From: Candidatus Uhrbacteria bacterium
Lineage (GTDB): Bacteria; Patescibacteriota; Patescibacteriia; UBA9934
Direction: 5' to 3'
Assembly (NCBI GenBank): GCA_943359325.1
Contig: CALRHD010000008.1
Span: 1-33,903 of the forward strand
DNA: 33,903 nt
Shown: one piece after another, positions 15,016 to 24,579 of the stretch
How the letters are laid out: the number at the start of each line of letters is the position of its first letter
How positions within the stretch are numbered: the stretch's first letter is position 1
Translations under genes and position numbers: made by a program
Notes under the pieces: model-generated
Seen by the model: only the letters and a program-made list of their open reading frames with translations
Told to the model about the DNA's origin: nothing
Database searches by the model: none

Positions 15016-17886
15016 TTAAAACCCCACCGCAATATCCTGCTCGGCGACGCGGAAGGTGACGGAATACGCTGATGTCATTGGCGCATCGGCAAACACGATC
15101 GACGACGCAAGTGTTGACGCCTTGATGTCGTCGCCGTGTTCTGCAAACATCGCCTTGACCTCGTCCGATGTCGAGGCGATGTACAAATCGATACGATCGG
15201 CAATCGTCATGCCCGCCTCTTTGCGCAAACCGTTCACGCGACGAATAATTTCGCGCGCCATTCCTTCGCGAATAAGTTCTGGCGTCAAGGTGGTGTCGAG
15301 CGTCACGTCGAGCTCGCCCTTTTTCACTTCTGCTTTTTTGACGTTTGTCTCCTCGAGAATGACATCAATATATTCTTGTTCGATATTTCCTGAAGGGACC
15401 GTAATCACCATGCTCGCCAACGCCTGTTTCACCGCCCTACCAGACTTCTCACGAATCTCCATAACACGAGAAACAATAGCGCGGACTTGTCCCATCTCTT
15501 GAAGTACAAGATTATCATCTCCTATTTTTCCAAGATTCGGCCATGCTTGTCGATGCACACTATCGCCGTCCGATGCTTGTGCAACGTCGCGATAGATCAT
15601 CTCCGCCAAAAACGGCATGAACGGCGCAAGCATTTTAGAAAATACATCAAGTACGGTGTGCAACGTGATAAGTGCGACCCTCTGATCTGCCGCTCCATTT
15701 TTCCCAGACATTCTGTCACGAGAACGTCGAACATACCACGTCGACAAATCAGTCACGAACGACTGCAGCACGCGTGACGCACTCGACAAATCATACTCCT
15801 CAAACGACGCAGTTTCTGCATTGAGCGTCTCATGAAGTCGTGCCATAATCCATGCGTCGAGCACATGATGCGACGATTCAGCTTTTCCGATGTCATGTTC
15901 CCGATACAAATTGTAAAACGCATGCACGTTTCGCAGGATATTGATAAACTTCTTGGCGACTTCATCCACACCCGCCTCGCTGAAATTCAGATTCTCACCA
16001 TTCACGATTGGCGTCGACATCAAATAATACCGCACGGCATCGGCACCATATTTTTCAATGACAATGTTTGGGTCCGGATAATTTTTCTTCGACTTCGACA
16101 TTTTTGTACCGTCCCCTGCCAACACCGTGCCTGTCGTCAAAATGTTATCGACGGCATGACTCCCGAACAGCCCAACCGACATGACATGCATCACATAAAA
16201 CCATGCACGCGTTTGCGCAATGTACTCGGTAACAAACTGTGCGGGAAATGACGTTTCAAACGTAGCATTATTTTCAAACGGCGCGTGCTGTGCCGCAAAC
16301 GGCATGCTGCCCGACTCCACCCAACAGTCGAACACTTCGGGAATACGCCTCCCCTTCTCCGTCTTTTCGTCGTCGACCCACACTTCAAGCGGGTCAAGAA
16401 ACTCGCGATGAAAATCCGTGAGCCCCTCTGCCTGCAACGTGTCGACTGCCCAGATTTTTAAATCTGCAAACGATCCTAAAATACGAATTTTACCCGTTCT
16501 TTCCCCAACCCATACCGGCATCGGCGTTCCCCAAAATCGCGAACGTGAAATGTTCCAGTCTGGTGCTGTCTCCAAGCCCTTGCCAAATCGACCATGCTTG
16601 AGGTGTTCCGGATACCAATTGATTTTTTCATTCTGCGTCGCAAGCTCTGGCTTGAGCTTTTGGACGTTAATAAACCATGCGGGCACCGCGTTAAAGTAGA
16701 GCGGCGTTGCACATCGGTAGCACATGGGATAGCTGTGCGTCATTTTTTCGGCACGCAACACCAAATTACGCGACGCGAGATCGTCTATGACCCACTGCTC
16801 GCCTTTCTTATAAAATACACTCTTGAGCGGCACGACGAAGTCCAAAAATCGCCCTTGGTCGTCGAGCGTTGGCACGCACGGCAAATCCATTTTTTGCGCC
16901 AACTTGTAGTCATCCTCACCGAAAATTGCTGCGGTATGCACAATGCCTGTCCCGTCATCCAAACTCACAAAGTCGGCCGCAACAATGTAATGCGCTTTTT
17001 TACCCTCGGTCGGCATAAACGCAAACAACGGTTCATACTCGGCACCAACAAGTGTAGAGCCTTTTACCGTTTGACCGATCTCACCTCCTTCACCCAACGC
17101 CTCGATGCACTTTGCCGCGACCCACAAAAACTCGTCGCCACGACGCACTTTCACATAGTCGGCGTTCGCATCAACCGCAAGCGCAACGTTTCCAGGGAGC
17201 GTCCACGGCGTTGTTGTCCATGCAACAAAATACTCATTCATCGTTCCCTTGCGACGAAACTTTACAAACAGTGAGTTGTCCTCAACGTCCTTGTACGAAT
17301 TATCCATCGCAATTTCAAAATTCGACAACGGCGTTGCACAGCGTGGGCAGTACAAAATCACGCGCCGACCTTCGTATACCAATCCTTTTTCATGCAGCAT
17401 CTTAAATCCCCACCACACGCTTTCCATGAAACTATTGTCCATGGTTTTGTACGAATTTTTGAAGTCGACCCAACGCCCAATGCGTCGAATCGTCCCTTCC
17501 CATTCCTTGTCGAATCGCAAAATCGCTGCGCGACACGCCGCGTTAAACTTCCCAATCCCCATTTCTTCAATCCCCTTTTTGCCCCCTTTCAAGTCAAGCT
17601 CCTTTTCGATCATGTTTTCAATCGGAATCCCATGACAATCCCAGCCCCACCGCCGCTCCACACGGTAACCCTGCATTGTTTTGTACCGAGGAATGACGTC
17701 CTTAATAATCGACGCTAACAAATGACCGTAATGCGGCAAACCTGTCGCAAACGGGGGGCCATCATAAAAAGTGTAGCGTTTGTCCAATGGCCGATCTTCA
17801 ACCGATCGTTCAAAAATGCGATGTGCATCCCAATATTCCAAAATGTCTTTTTCGTTGTCACTGTTGCTCTTATGCATATCAGGCAT
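15016..17886 (-). CDS. ileS: Isoleucyl-tRNA synthetase
   Basis: 'YDGPPFATGLPHYGHLLASIIKDVIPRYKTMQGYRVERRWGWDCHGIPIE', 'AWTTTPWTLPGN', 'DGTKMSKSKKNYPDP'. Confidence 0.96.
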   Translation of the reverse strand: MPDMHKSNSDNEKDILEYWDAHRIFERSVEDRPLDKRYTFYDGPPFATGLPHYGHLLASIIKDVIPRYKTMQGYRVERRWGWDCHGIPIENMIEKELDLKGGKKGIEEMGIGKFNAACRAAILRFDKEWEGTIRRIGRWVDFKNSYKTMDNSFMESVWWGFKMLHEKGLVYEGRRVILYCPRCATPLSNFEIAMDNSYKDVEDNSLFVKFRRKGTMNEYFVAWTTTPWTLPGNVALAVDANADYVKVRRGDEFLWVAAKCIEALGEGGEIGQTVKGSTLVGAEYEPLFAFMPTEGKKAHYIVAADFVSLDDGTGIVHTAAIFGEDDYKLAQKMDLPCVPTLDDQGRFLDFVVPLKSVFYKKGEQWVIDDLASRNLVLRAEKMTHSYPMCYRCATPLYFNAVPAWFINVQKLKPELATQNEKINWYPEHLKHGRFGKGLETAPDWNISRSRFWGTPMPVWVGERTGKIRILGSFADLKIWAVDTLQAEGLTDFHREFLDPLEVWVDDEKTEKGRRIPEVFDCWVESGSMPFAAQHAPFENNATFETSFPAQFVTEYIAQTRAWFYVMHVMSVGLFGSHAVDNILTTGTVLAGDGTKMSKSKKNYPDPNIVIEKYGADAVRYYLMSTPIVNGENLNFSEAGVDEVAKKFINILRNVHAFYNLYREHDIGKAESSHHVLDAWIMARLHETLNAETASFEEYDLSSASRVLQSFVTDLSTWYVRRSRDRMSGKNGAADQRVALITLHTVLDVFSKMLAPFMPFLAEMIYRDVAQASDGDSVHRQAWPNLGKIGDDNLVLQEMGQVRAIVSRVMEIREKSGRAVKQALASMVITVPSGNIEQEYIDVILEETNVKKAEVKKGELDVTLDTTLTPELIREGMAREIIRRVNGLRKEAGMTIADRIDLYIASTSDEVKAMFAEHGDDIKASTLASSIVFADAPMTSAYSVTFRVAEQDIAVGF

Positions 17887-17947
17887 ATGAAGGGAGTGTA
17901 GAGTGAAAATGAAAAATCCGCCAGTTGCCCAAGTTGCCAAACAAAGA

Positions 17948-17977
17948 CGCTCCGTTCCCAATGAAGGAAACGGAGCG
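17948..17977 (-). terminator. Hairpin terminator of the 17986-18966 gene
   Basis: CGCTCCGTT...AACGGAGCG; minus strand continues TCTTTGTTTGG. Confidence 0.65.
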
Positions 17978-17985
17978 CACGGGTA

Positions 17986-18966
17986 TTACGTCTTCAGGTT
18001 CTCAATCCGATTGGCAATGTCGCGCTTTCGTTCGCGAATTTGTGCAAGCAAATCAGAGAGTTCCTTTTCTTCTTTGTCCAACGTTAACCGCTCCCCCGAA
18101 AGCTTCTGAACGACAATCGCGTCGAGCTCGCCTTGGAGTACTTTCCTCTTCTCTACAATCTGGAGAGCTACATCGACGAGCTGCTGATCTGTAAACGCTG
18201 TGTGAGCATGTAGAGAGGCGGCCAAAGATTCCATCTCCTTCACCTTTGGCACATTCACCGAAACGATCGGCTTTTTGAATACCCTCGGCGGATCTCCGGG
18301 AAGAATTTCAAACACATACGGCTCGAATCCCGGCCAACAGGTACGAAGAAACGGCGTTCCATCGTGGTCGCCCCTAATGATGATTCCCCATGCGGCAGAG
18401 CAACTCGTGCCCTCCTTCGGCATTTTACACAATTTGAACCAAACGGAGTCGGGATGTACCGGAAGGTTCTGTTCTAAGAGCCACACACGAAAATCTCGGT
18501 AAAAATTCGAGGCATGCTGCACAGGGAATTCACCCCCTTGCACCTTCCGAATGAGGTTGAGATACGCGAGTTGCGTCCCGACCGTTTTGCGCTGATCGAT
18601 CAGGACCACGGTAAATTGGTCAGGGTTCCGTACAAAACGGTACACATCCTTCCCAATCCCCTGTTTCCCCTCCCCAACGTACTCGAGAATTCCCATCAGA
18701 ACAAAACGTGAAGTTGCCTCTGCGAGATCTTCGCTGGTAAACTTCAGGTCCTGTACGTGAGCAGCCCCTTCGAGAGAGAACCCTTTGGAAGAGACACCGA
18801 TACGCCGTTCGCCGACAATATCAGTGGCACGGAGATACATTTCTTCCCAAATTGCGTTCTCGGCTGCGGTCAAGAAAAGTGTCCATTGCTTGAGGGTCTT
18901 CAATCCCTGATGTGCGACATCACGCAACACGATGGTTTCGCTCTGCTTCACTTGTGTGTTGGCCAT
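17986..18966 (-). CDS. Hypothetical protein with C-terminal coiled coil
   Basis: 326 aa ORF, 'LTLDKEEKELSDLLAQIRERKRDIANRIENLK'; RBS AAGGAGATTGAAATGG. Confidence 0.7.
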   Translation of the reverse strand: MANTQVKQSETIVLRDVAHQGLKTLKQWTLFLTAAENAIWEEMYLRATDIVGERRIGVSSKGFSLEGAAHVQDLKFTSEDLAEATSRFVLMGILEYVGEGKQGIGKDVYRFVRNPDQFTVVLIDQRKTVGTQLAYLNLIRKVQGGEFPVQHASNFYRDFRVWLLEQNLPVHPDSVWFKLCKMPKEGTSCSAAWGIIIRGDHDGTPFLRTCWPGFEPYVFEILPGDPPRVFKKPIVSVNVPKVKEMESLAASLHAHTAFTDQQLVDVALQIVEKRKVLQGELDAIVVQKLSGERLTLDKEEKELSDLLAQIRERKRDIANRIENLKT

Positions 18967-19109
18967 TTCAATCTCCTTTTTTCAAAGAATCCGTCCCCTA
19001 AAAGTGGGTTATCCACCTCTATATAGGAACGAGGAAGTGTACCCCCCCTCGAAAAAGTCAAGTCCTGAATGCAGGTCTAAAGCCAAAAAAATGCTACAAT
19101 GCGGGGGAT

Positions 19110-19559
19110 ATGCAAAAAATTGTCTACATCGGGGCTGATCACGCGGGTTTCGATATAAAAAACATTCTCGCCGAGCACCTCCGAGCACGCGGTTTTCTTG
19201 TCGACGATCTCGGCGCACACAAGCTCGACCCGAATGACGACTACCCTGATTTTGCTGCGAAAGTGGCAGCAGCAGTACGAAAACACAAAGGCTCGTTTGG
19301 TATTCTCAGTTGCGGGAATGCTGAGGGTGTGTGCATCGCCGCGAATAAGTTTGACGACATTCGTGCTGCAGTCGGATTCTCTGTTACTGCCGCAACAACA
19401 ACACGTCAAGACGACGATGCGAATATCATCTGCATTCCCGGCCGCATAAAAACCTGCGATGACCCACTTGCCATTGTGAACGCGTTTTTGACAACGCCGT
19501 TTTCAGGGGCAGAACGGCACATGCGACGCATTGCAGAAGTGGCGTCTCTCGAAAAGTAG
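19110..19559 (+). CDS. rpiB: Ribose-5-phosphate isomerase B
   Basis: 'MQKIVYIGADHAGFDIKNILAEHL...DDYPDFAAKVAAAV...GILSCGNAEGVCIAANKFDDIRAA'. Confidence 0.93.
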   Translation: MQKIVYIGADHAGFDIKNILAEHLRARGFLVDDLGAHKLDPNDDYPDFAAKVAAAVRKHKGSFGILSCGNAEGVCIAANKFDDIRAAVGFSVTAATTTRQDDDANIICIPGRIKTCDDPLAIVNAFLTTPFSGAERHMRRIAEVASLEK

Positions 19560-19560
19560 T

Positions 19561-20208
19561 ATGCAAATACTCCCTGCGATTCTCGCGCAAAGCGAACACG
19601 ACTTCAAAACGCGCATACTGCACCGCGGCCTTTTCACGTGTGTCGACGTATTTCATGTCGACATTCTCGACGGCTCTATGTTCAACGCGATGTGCTGGGC
19701 AGACCCCCACGTTATCGGTCAATGGAAAAACCTCCCAAATATTGAACTGCATATCATGGCACACAATCCGCTCCCTGTTATTGATGCGTGGCATGCAGCA
19801 GTGCCGAGTCTGGTACGCGTCATCTTTCACGTCGAAGTTGCACGGCCGCTCGGAGCGATTATTGAACGTACAAAACACATGGGGTTTGAGGTCGGACTTG
19901 CACTCAATCCCGAAACACGGCTCGAACGCATAGAGCACCACCTCCACGACCTCGACGTGCTGCAAATCATGGGCGTCACTCCTGGAAAGAGCGGGCAGTC
20001 GTTCGTGGGAGACGCAATTCTCACCAAAATTCGCCGCGTTCGTTCGCTCTTCCCCGCTCTCACCGTTTCTGTCGACGGCGGCGTCAACGCTCAAACGATC
20101 GACGACATCGTCACTGCAGGCGCCGAACGACTCGTTTGCGGCGCTGCCATCTGGTCGTCGGCAAACCCCGAAGAGGCCTACAAAGAACTCATGGGAATGG
20201 TACAATAA
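19561..20208 (+). CDS. rpe: Ribulose-phosphate 3-epimerase
   Basis: 'MQILPAILAQSEHDF...FHVDILDGSMFNAMCWADPHVIG...LHIMAHNPLPVIDAW...VTPGKSGQSFVGDAILTKIRRVR...VDGGVN'. Confidence 0.9.
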   Translation: MQILPAILAQSEHDFKTRILHRGLFTCVDVFHVDILDGSMFNAMCWADPHVIGQWKNLPNIELHIMAHNPLPVIDAWHAAVPSLVRVIFHVEVARPLGAIIERTKHMGFEVGLALNPETRLERIEHHLHDLDVLQIMGVTPGKSGQSFVGDAILTKIRRVRSLFPALTVSVDGGVNAQTIDDIVTAGAERLVCGAAIWSSANPEEAYKELMGMVQ

Positions 20209-20215
20209 CGGTGCT

Positions 20216-21019
20216 ATGGCCGTTCTGCTGCGCCGATTTTTTGGTCGATTCGTATTTTCTGCCCTTACCGCAGCCCTGTTTCTCGGTGCTGGCTTTATAT
20301 CGAGTACGACATCAACAGCAAATCCTGGTGACCTTATTCGCGGCCAAGCATTTCCCGCCGTCTACTACTTGGGCGCCGACGGCCTCCGTTACGTCTTTCC
20401 CAACGACAAAACATATTTCACGTGGTACAGCGATTTTCATAGTGTCAAATGGATTACCGATGTCGACCTTGGAAAAATCCAAATCGGCGGCAATGTGACG
20501 TACAAACCCGGAGTCAAAATGGCGAAAATTAACACCGACCCAAAAACGTATGCAGTAACCGAGGGCGGCGTGCTGCGGTGGATTGAAAGCGAAGACATCG
20601 CCGCGGATCTCTACGGTGGAGATTGGAACACGAAGATCGACGACATTCCCGACGCATACTTTGCAAATTACGTTGTCGGCCAACCCATTGACGTGATAAG
20701 CGATTACGTATTAAACGATGTCCTTTCAAACACAACCGACATTGGCGACGACAAAAATATCGTCGTGCCCGACGTCATCAGCATTACAGGCACGACATAC
20801 TCCCCCATTGACGTCACCATTTCTGCGGGGCAAAGCGTCCGATTTGTTAACGATGACACCGTACAGCACACCGTAACCGCCGACGACCTTTCGTGGGGAA
20901 GCGGCACGCTTGCGGCAGGCGCAGAATTCGTGCATACTTTCACTACAGAAGGGACATACACATTTTTTGACAGTTACAATTCGCGCTTAACTGGCGCCGT
21001 TTACGTCACCAGCCCATAA
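20216..21019 (+). CDS. Secreted protein: Patescibacteria-type 'YYLGADGLRYVFPNDKTYFTWYSDF' domain plus cupredoxin-like domain (copy 1)
   Basis: N-terminal signal/TM; 'VYYLGADGLRYVFPNDKTYFTWYSDFHSVKWI'; C-terminal 'VTISAGQSVRFVNDDTVQHTVTADD...GTYTFFDSYNSRLTGAVYV'. Confidence 0.75.
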   Translation: MAVLLRRFFGRFVFSALTAALFLGAGFISSTTSTANPGDLIRGQAFPAVYYLGADGLRYVFPNDKTYFTWYSDFHSVKWITDVDLGKIQIGGNVTYKPGVKMAKINTDPKTYAVTEGGVLRWIESEDIAADLYGGDWNTKIDDIPDAYFANYVVGQPIDVISDYVLNDVLSNTTDIGDDKNIVVPDVISITGTTYSPIDVTISAGQSVRFVNDDTVQHTVTADDLSWGSGTLAAGAEFVHTFTTEGTYTFFDSYNSRLTGAVYVTSP

Positions 21020-21043
21020 ACAATTTGTAATCACATCTTCTTT

Positions 21044-21850
21044 ATGACCCATGTTCGCACACTTGTTCGTTCCGTCGCCGTTGGTTTCATTACTCTCGCT
21101 GCCGTTGTCGGCGTCAGCGCAGCACTTGCGTACAGTCAACATGCAGAAGCGACAACCACGATTTCTTCAGGCGACCTTATCCGCGGTCAGTCGTTCTCGG
21201 CTGTCTACTATATGGGTGCCGATGGGTACCGCTACGTTTTTCCGAACGACAAAACATACTTCACATGGTACAGCAACTTCGACACCGTCGAATGGATGTC
21301 CGACGCTGACCTTGGCAAAATCCAAATTGGCGGCAATGTCACCTATAAACCAGGGGTCAAGATGATCAAGATTAACACGGACCCGAAAGTATACGCAGTG
21401 CATGAAAATGGAGCATTGTATTGGGTAGATAGTGAAGCAACCGCCACCACACTTTATGGGAGCGCCTGGAATACGCGCATCGACGACGTTGCGGATGCTT
21501 TCTTTAGTAACTACACATTAAGTGGTGAGAGCGAAGATGTTGGCGGCACTTGGGAGTTCGAAGGGATGGGATGGACCATCAATCTCGACAAATCACTCGT
21601 CGTACCTGAAGCATTCAGTATTACCAGTGATGGCTACAGCCCGCTTGACGCCACCATCGAAGCAGGACAAACCGTTCGTTTCACCAACAACGACAGCGTA
21701 AACCACACTGCAACTGGCGACGACGGCAGCTGGGGCACGGGCACCATTTTGCCAGGCGGTAACTTTGTTTCACGCTTCCGCACCAGTGGTACATTCACTT
21801 TCACCGACAGCTACGACGCAAGCAATACAGGAGCAATTTACGTCGAGTAG
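21044..21850 (+). CDS. Secreted protein, tandem paralogue of 20216-21019 (copy 2)
   Basis: 'VYYMGADGYRYVFPNDKTYFTWYSNFDTVEWMSDADLGKIQIGGNVTYKPGVKMIKINTDPKVYAV' nearly identical to copy 1; cupredoxin-like C-terminus. Confidence 0.75.
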   Translation: MTHVRTLVRSVAVGFITLAAVVGVSAALAYSQHAEATTTISSGDLIRGQSFSAVYYMGADGYRYVFPNDKTYFTWYSNFDTVEWMSDADLGKIQIGGNVTYKPGVKMIKINTDPKVYAVHENGALYWVDSEATATTLYGSAWNTRIDDVADAFFSNYTLSGESEDVGGTWEFEGMGWTINLDKSLVVPEAFSITSDGYSPLDATIEAGQTVRFTNNDSVNHTATGDDGSWGTGTILPGGNFVSRFRTSGTFTFTDSYDASNTGAIYVE

Positions 21851-21862
21851 ATTCTCACAAAT

Positions 21863-21886
21863 AACGGGGCTTTCGCTCCGTTTTTT
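21863..21886 (+). terminator. Rho-independent terminator
   Basis: AACGGGGC-TTTC-GCTCCGTT followed by TTTTTG. Confidence 0.8.
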
Positions 21887-21903
21887 GTTTGTTTTCCTTC
21901 TCA

Positions 21904-21934
21904 CAACACTCGGCACTGTCAGTGCCGAGTGTTG
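21904..21934. repeat. 31-bp perfect palindrome, copy 2
   Basis: CAACACTCGGCACTG-T-CAGTGCCGAGTGTTG. Confidence 0.9.
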
Positions 21935-21935
21935 C

Positions 21936-21944
21936 TTATCCACA
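21936..21944. promoter_or_regulatory. DnaA-box-like TTATCCACA
   Basis: Exact consensus match, intergenic; single site only. Confidence 0.25.
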
Positions 21945-22025
21945 GAAACGACTTGCCGCACAAAAAAAATGCGTGTGGTAATATAGAGATGACTCCCCAT
22001 TTAATTCACCATCACCATATTTTTT

Positions 22026-22286
22026 ATGTTGGATAACGGGGATCTTCAGAAGATTGGAAGTTTAGTAACCACAATTGTAAAAAAAGAGGTAAACGAAGCC
22101 ATTGGAGAAAATAATAAGGCCATCAAAATTATGGTCGATGAAACTGTAGAACGAAAAATTAGTGATAATAACAAGGCAATTCGCTTACTTATCGGACAGG
22201 CCCTCGAGGATCATGTCTTTCCGCAATTCGATACAATCTATCAACATATAAAACAACTCAGAAATGTTGTAGGATTGCGGACGTAG
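22026..22286 (+). CDS. Small coiled-coil protein
   Basis: 86 aa, 'EVNEAIGENNKAIKIMVDETVERKISDNNKAIRLLIGQALEDHV', internal NNKAI repeat. Confidence 0.65.
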   Translation: MLDNGDLQKIGSLVTTIVKKEVNEAIGENNKAIKIMVDETVERKISDNNKAIRLLIGQALEDHVFPQFDTIYQHIKQLRNVVGLRT

Positions 22287-22289
22287 CTT

Positions 22290-23210
22290 ATGAAAAAAGC
22301 ACTTTTCGCGGCGGCGGTGACACTCGGTGCCTGCGACCAAAAAATGGCGACGCGCGAACCGACCGTAGAGGAACAAGAGATAATCGACACTATCGTCGAA
22401 CGAGGCTCCTACGAACACAAAGCCATCGCGGCATTCATGAAGCATTCGAACCTGTCATTTTTTGACGTTGACGGCAAGTCTGTTGACGTGTCAAAAGCAG
22501 CTGCACGCCTCGAGGAGCTTGGCGAAACTGTCGCGGAACTTCACGACGAGGGGAAGATTTATATTTTCACGAAGAATGAGAATGCAGAGCTTGAAGGGTA
22601 CAGCTATAGCGATGTTCTCGGCGAACATTTCATCGCGCTCAACGTCGACGAAATGCAGTATTGGGATTTCTCTACCTTCATGCACGAAGCGGCACACCAA
22701 AAAAACCCTAACTGGGAGCACGACCCCTCTTTTTCCGAGCTCCCGGAATCAGACAACAATGTCACGCAAATTGCAGAAGTTGCTGTTGTGGAGCACGACT
22801 TCCCCTACTTCACGTCAGTGGAATACGGATGGTTCGACAATAATCTTCGGCAAAAGGCGGATTGGTACGCCGAGGTAGCATACGATGTACAGCGACAGAC
22901 CGAAAATGGCACACTCAAAAACACCGATGTGCTTTCGAAATACGATAAAGAGGTAGGAACGATCGACATAGGTCTGTGGGCAAAAGATAGAGGAGCTGAA
23001 GACGTAATTGCGCTCCACGGCGATCTCATTGACGCACTCGGCGGCAACGAAAATGGCATCATCGCTGCATTCGGCGCTGAGGGACCGTCGACGTATCTCG
23101 AAAAACAATACTCCCTACACCGCGAAGCACTCGAAGGCTGGCTCGCAGAACGCGAAGAGGGCGAGCGTCGCGTTCTCAACGAAACAAAACCGCGGAAACA
23201 ACATTTATAG
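22290..23210 (+). CDS. Predicted lipoprotein with HEXXH metallopeptidase-like motif
   Basis: N-terminus MKKALFAAAVTLGACDQ (lipobox LGAC); 'FSTFMHEAAHQKNPNWEHDPSF'. Confidence 0.65.
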   Translation: MKKALFAAAVTLGACDQKMATREPTVEEQEIIDTIVERGSYEHKAIAAFMKHSNLSFFDVDGKSVDVSKAAARLEELGETVAELHDEGKIYIFTKNENAELEGYSYSDVLGEHFIALNVDEMQYWDFSTFMHEAAHQKNPNWEHDPSFSELPESDNNVTQIAEVAVVEHDFPYFTSVEYGWFDNNLRQKADWYAEVAYDVQRQTENGTLKNTDVLSKYDKEVGTIDIGLWAKDRGAEDVIALHGDLIDALGGNENGIIAAFGAEGPSTYLEKQYSLHREALEGWLAEREEGERRVLNETKPRKQHL

Positions 23211-23273
23211 TCCGCACATCGAATCACCGCTTTATTTTATGTTATACTCATCAAAAGTAAACGTGATTTTTCT

Positions 23274-23675
23274 ATGAAGAACGGCATGAAAGCGATTCAC
23301 TGGATTATTTTCGCACTTGCGTTTTGGATTATTCTTGCTCCGTTTGTAGGCGACGATATTCTTCGCGTTATGCTTGGCAACATTGCCGCAACACCAGAGG
23401 AGGTTGTCGGCATGCTGCGGTGGGATGACTTTTTCATTGGCCTTGCCATTTCTGTTCTCGGACTCATCGTCGTCACACTTGAACAGCCCACATTGAAAAC
23501 CGCTGGCCTCCGCGCTATGCACTGGATGCAAATCGGCCTCGGAGCATGGATCGCTGCCGCACCGTTTGCACTTGCATTCACCTACGAAGAATTCACATGG
23601 TCGCATTTTGTCACCGGCTTCTTTGTTGCAATCTTTGCTCTCGTCCAAATCAATCTCGAACAGGCAAAACATTGA
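23274..23675 (+). CDS. SPW-repeat-like membrane protein
   Basis: Two repeats 'MKAIHWIIFALAFWIILAPFV' and 'LRAMHWMQIGLGAWIAAAPFAL'; four TM segments. Confidence 0.6.
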   Translation: MKNGMKAIHWIIFALAFWIILAPFVGDDILRVMLGNIAATPEEVVGMLRWDDFFIGLAISVLGLIVVTLEQPTLKTAGLRAMHWMQIGLGAWIAAAPFALAFTYEEFTWSHFVTGFFVAIFALVQINLEQAKH

Positions 23676-23692
23676 TCGCGACAAAAAAATCT

Positions 23693-24577
23693 ATGCCCGC
23701 AGTCCGTCGTGAAGTCCCTAGCCTCACCGAAAAAAAGCTCCTCACGCTCGAAGCAAAAGCAAACGAGATTCGTGAGGATATTTTGCGTATGTTGACGACG
23801 GCAGGCAGCGGCCACAGCGCAGGCCCTCTCGGCATGGCGGATATCTTTACCGCGCTCTACTTTCACGTCCTCCACCATAACGCAAAAAAGCCCACATGGG
23901 CGGAACGCGACCGTCTTTTTTTGAGTAACGGCCACATCGCCCCTGTTCGGTATGTCACCATGGCACATGCGGGTTACCTCCCCAAATCTGAACTCACAAC
24001 ACTCCGAAAATTTGGTTCACGATTGCAGGGTCACCCCGAAGCACGCATGCTTCCCGGGCTCGAAAATACGTCGGGGCCACTCGGTGACGGTTCGTCGCAA
24101 GCCGCAGGCACGGCGTACGCTGCAAAAATGGACGGTGCGGCGTGGCACACTTATTGTGTGATGAGTGACGGCGAACTCGAAGCGGGAATAACGTGGGAAG
24201 CCGCACTCTTCGCCAGTCGTAACCACCTCCACAACCTCACATGGATCATTGACCGAAACAACATCCAAATCGACGGCTACACCGAAGACATCATGCCGCT
24301 CGAACCCTTGCACGAAAAATTTGCCGCATTCGGGTTTCACGTTATCGAAATCGACGGGCATAACATTCGCGAATTTGTCGACGCGTGCGACTTGGCAAAA
24401 GCGACCTTCGAAGCGCCAACGGTCATCATTGCGCACACTATTCCTGGAAAAGGTGTCGACTTTATGGAGTTCGAGCCCGCATGGCACGGTAAAACGCCAA
24501 AAGACAAAACAGAATTGAATGCTGCGTTACGACAACTGCGAACGCTTGGCGGAAAAATTGCATCAGAAATGGATTGA
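23693..24577 (+). CDS. Transketolase, N-terminal subunit
   Basis: 'ILRMLTTAGSGHSAGPLGMADIFTALYFHVL', 'GHPEARMLPGLENTSGPLGDGSSQAAGTAYAAKM', 'MSDGELEAGITWEAALFA'. Confidence 0.93.
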   Translation: MPAVRREVPSLTEKKLLTLEAKANEIREDILRMLTTAGSGHSAGPLGMADIFTALYFHVLHHNAKKPTWAERDRLFLSNGHIAPVRYVTMAHAGYLPKSELTTLRKFGSRLQGHPEARMLPGLENTSGPLGDGSSQAAGTAYAAKMDGAAWHTYCVMSDGELEAGITWEAALFASRNHLHNLTWIIDRNNIQIDGYTEDIMPLEPLHEKFAAFGFHVIEIDGHNIREFVDACDLAKATFEAPTVIIAHTIPGKGVDFMEFEPAWHGKTPKDKTELNAALRQLRTLGGKIASEMD

Positions 24578-24579
24578 TT

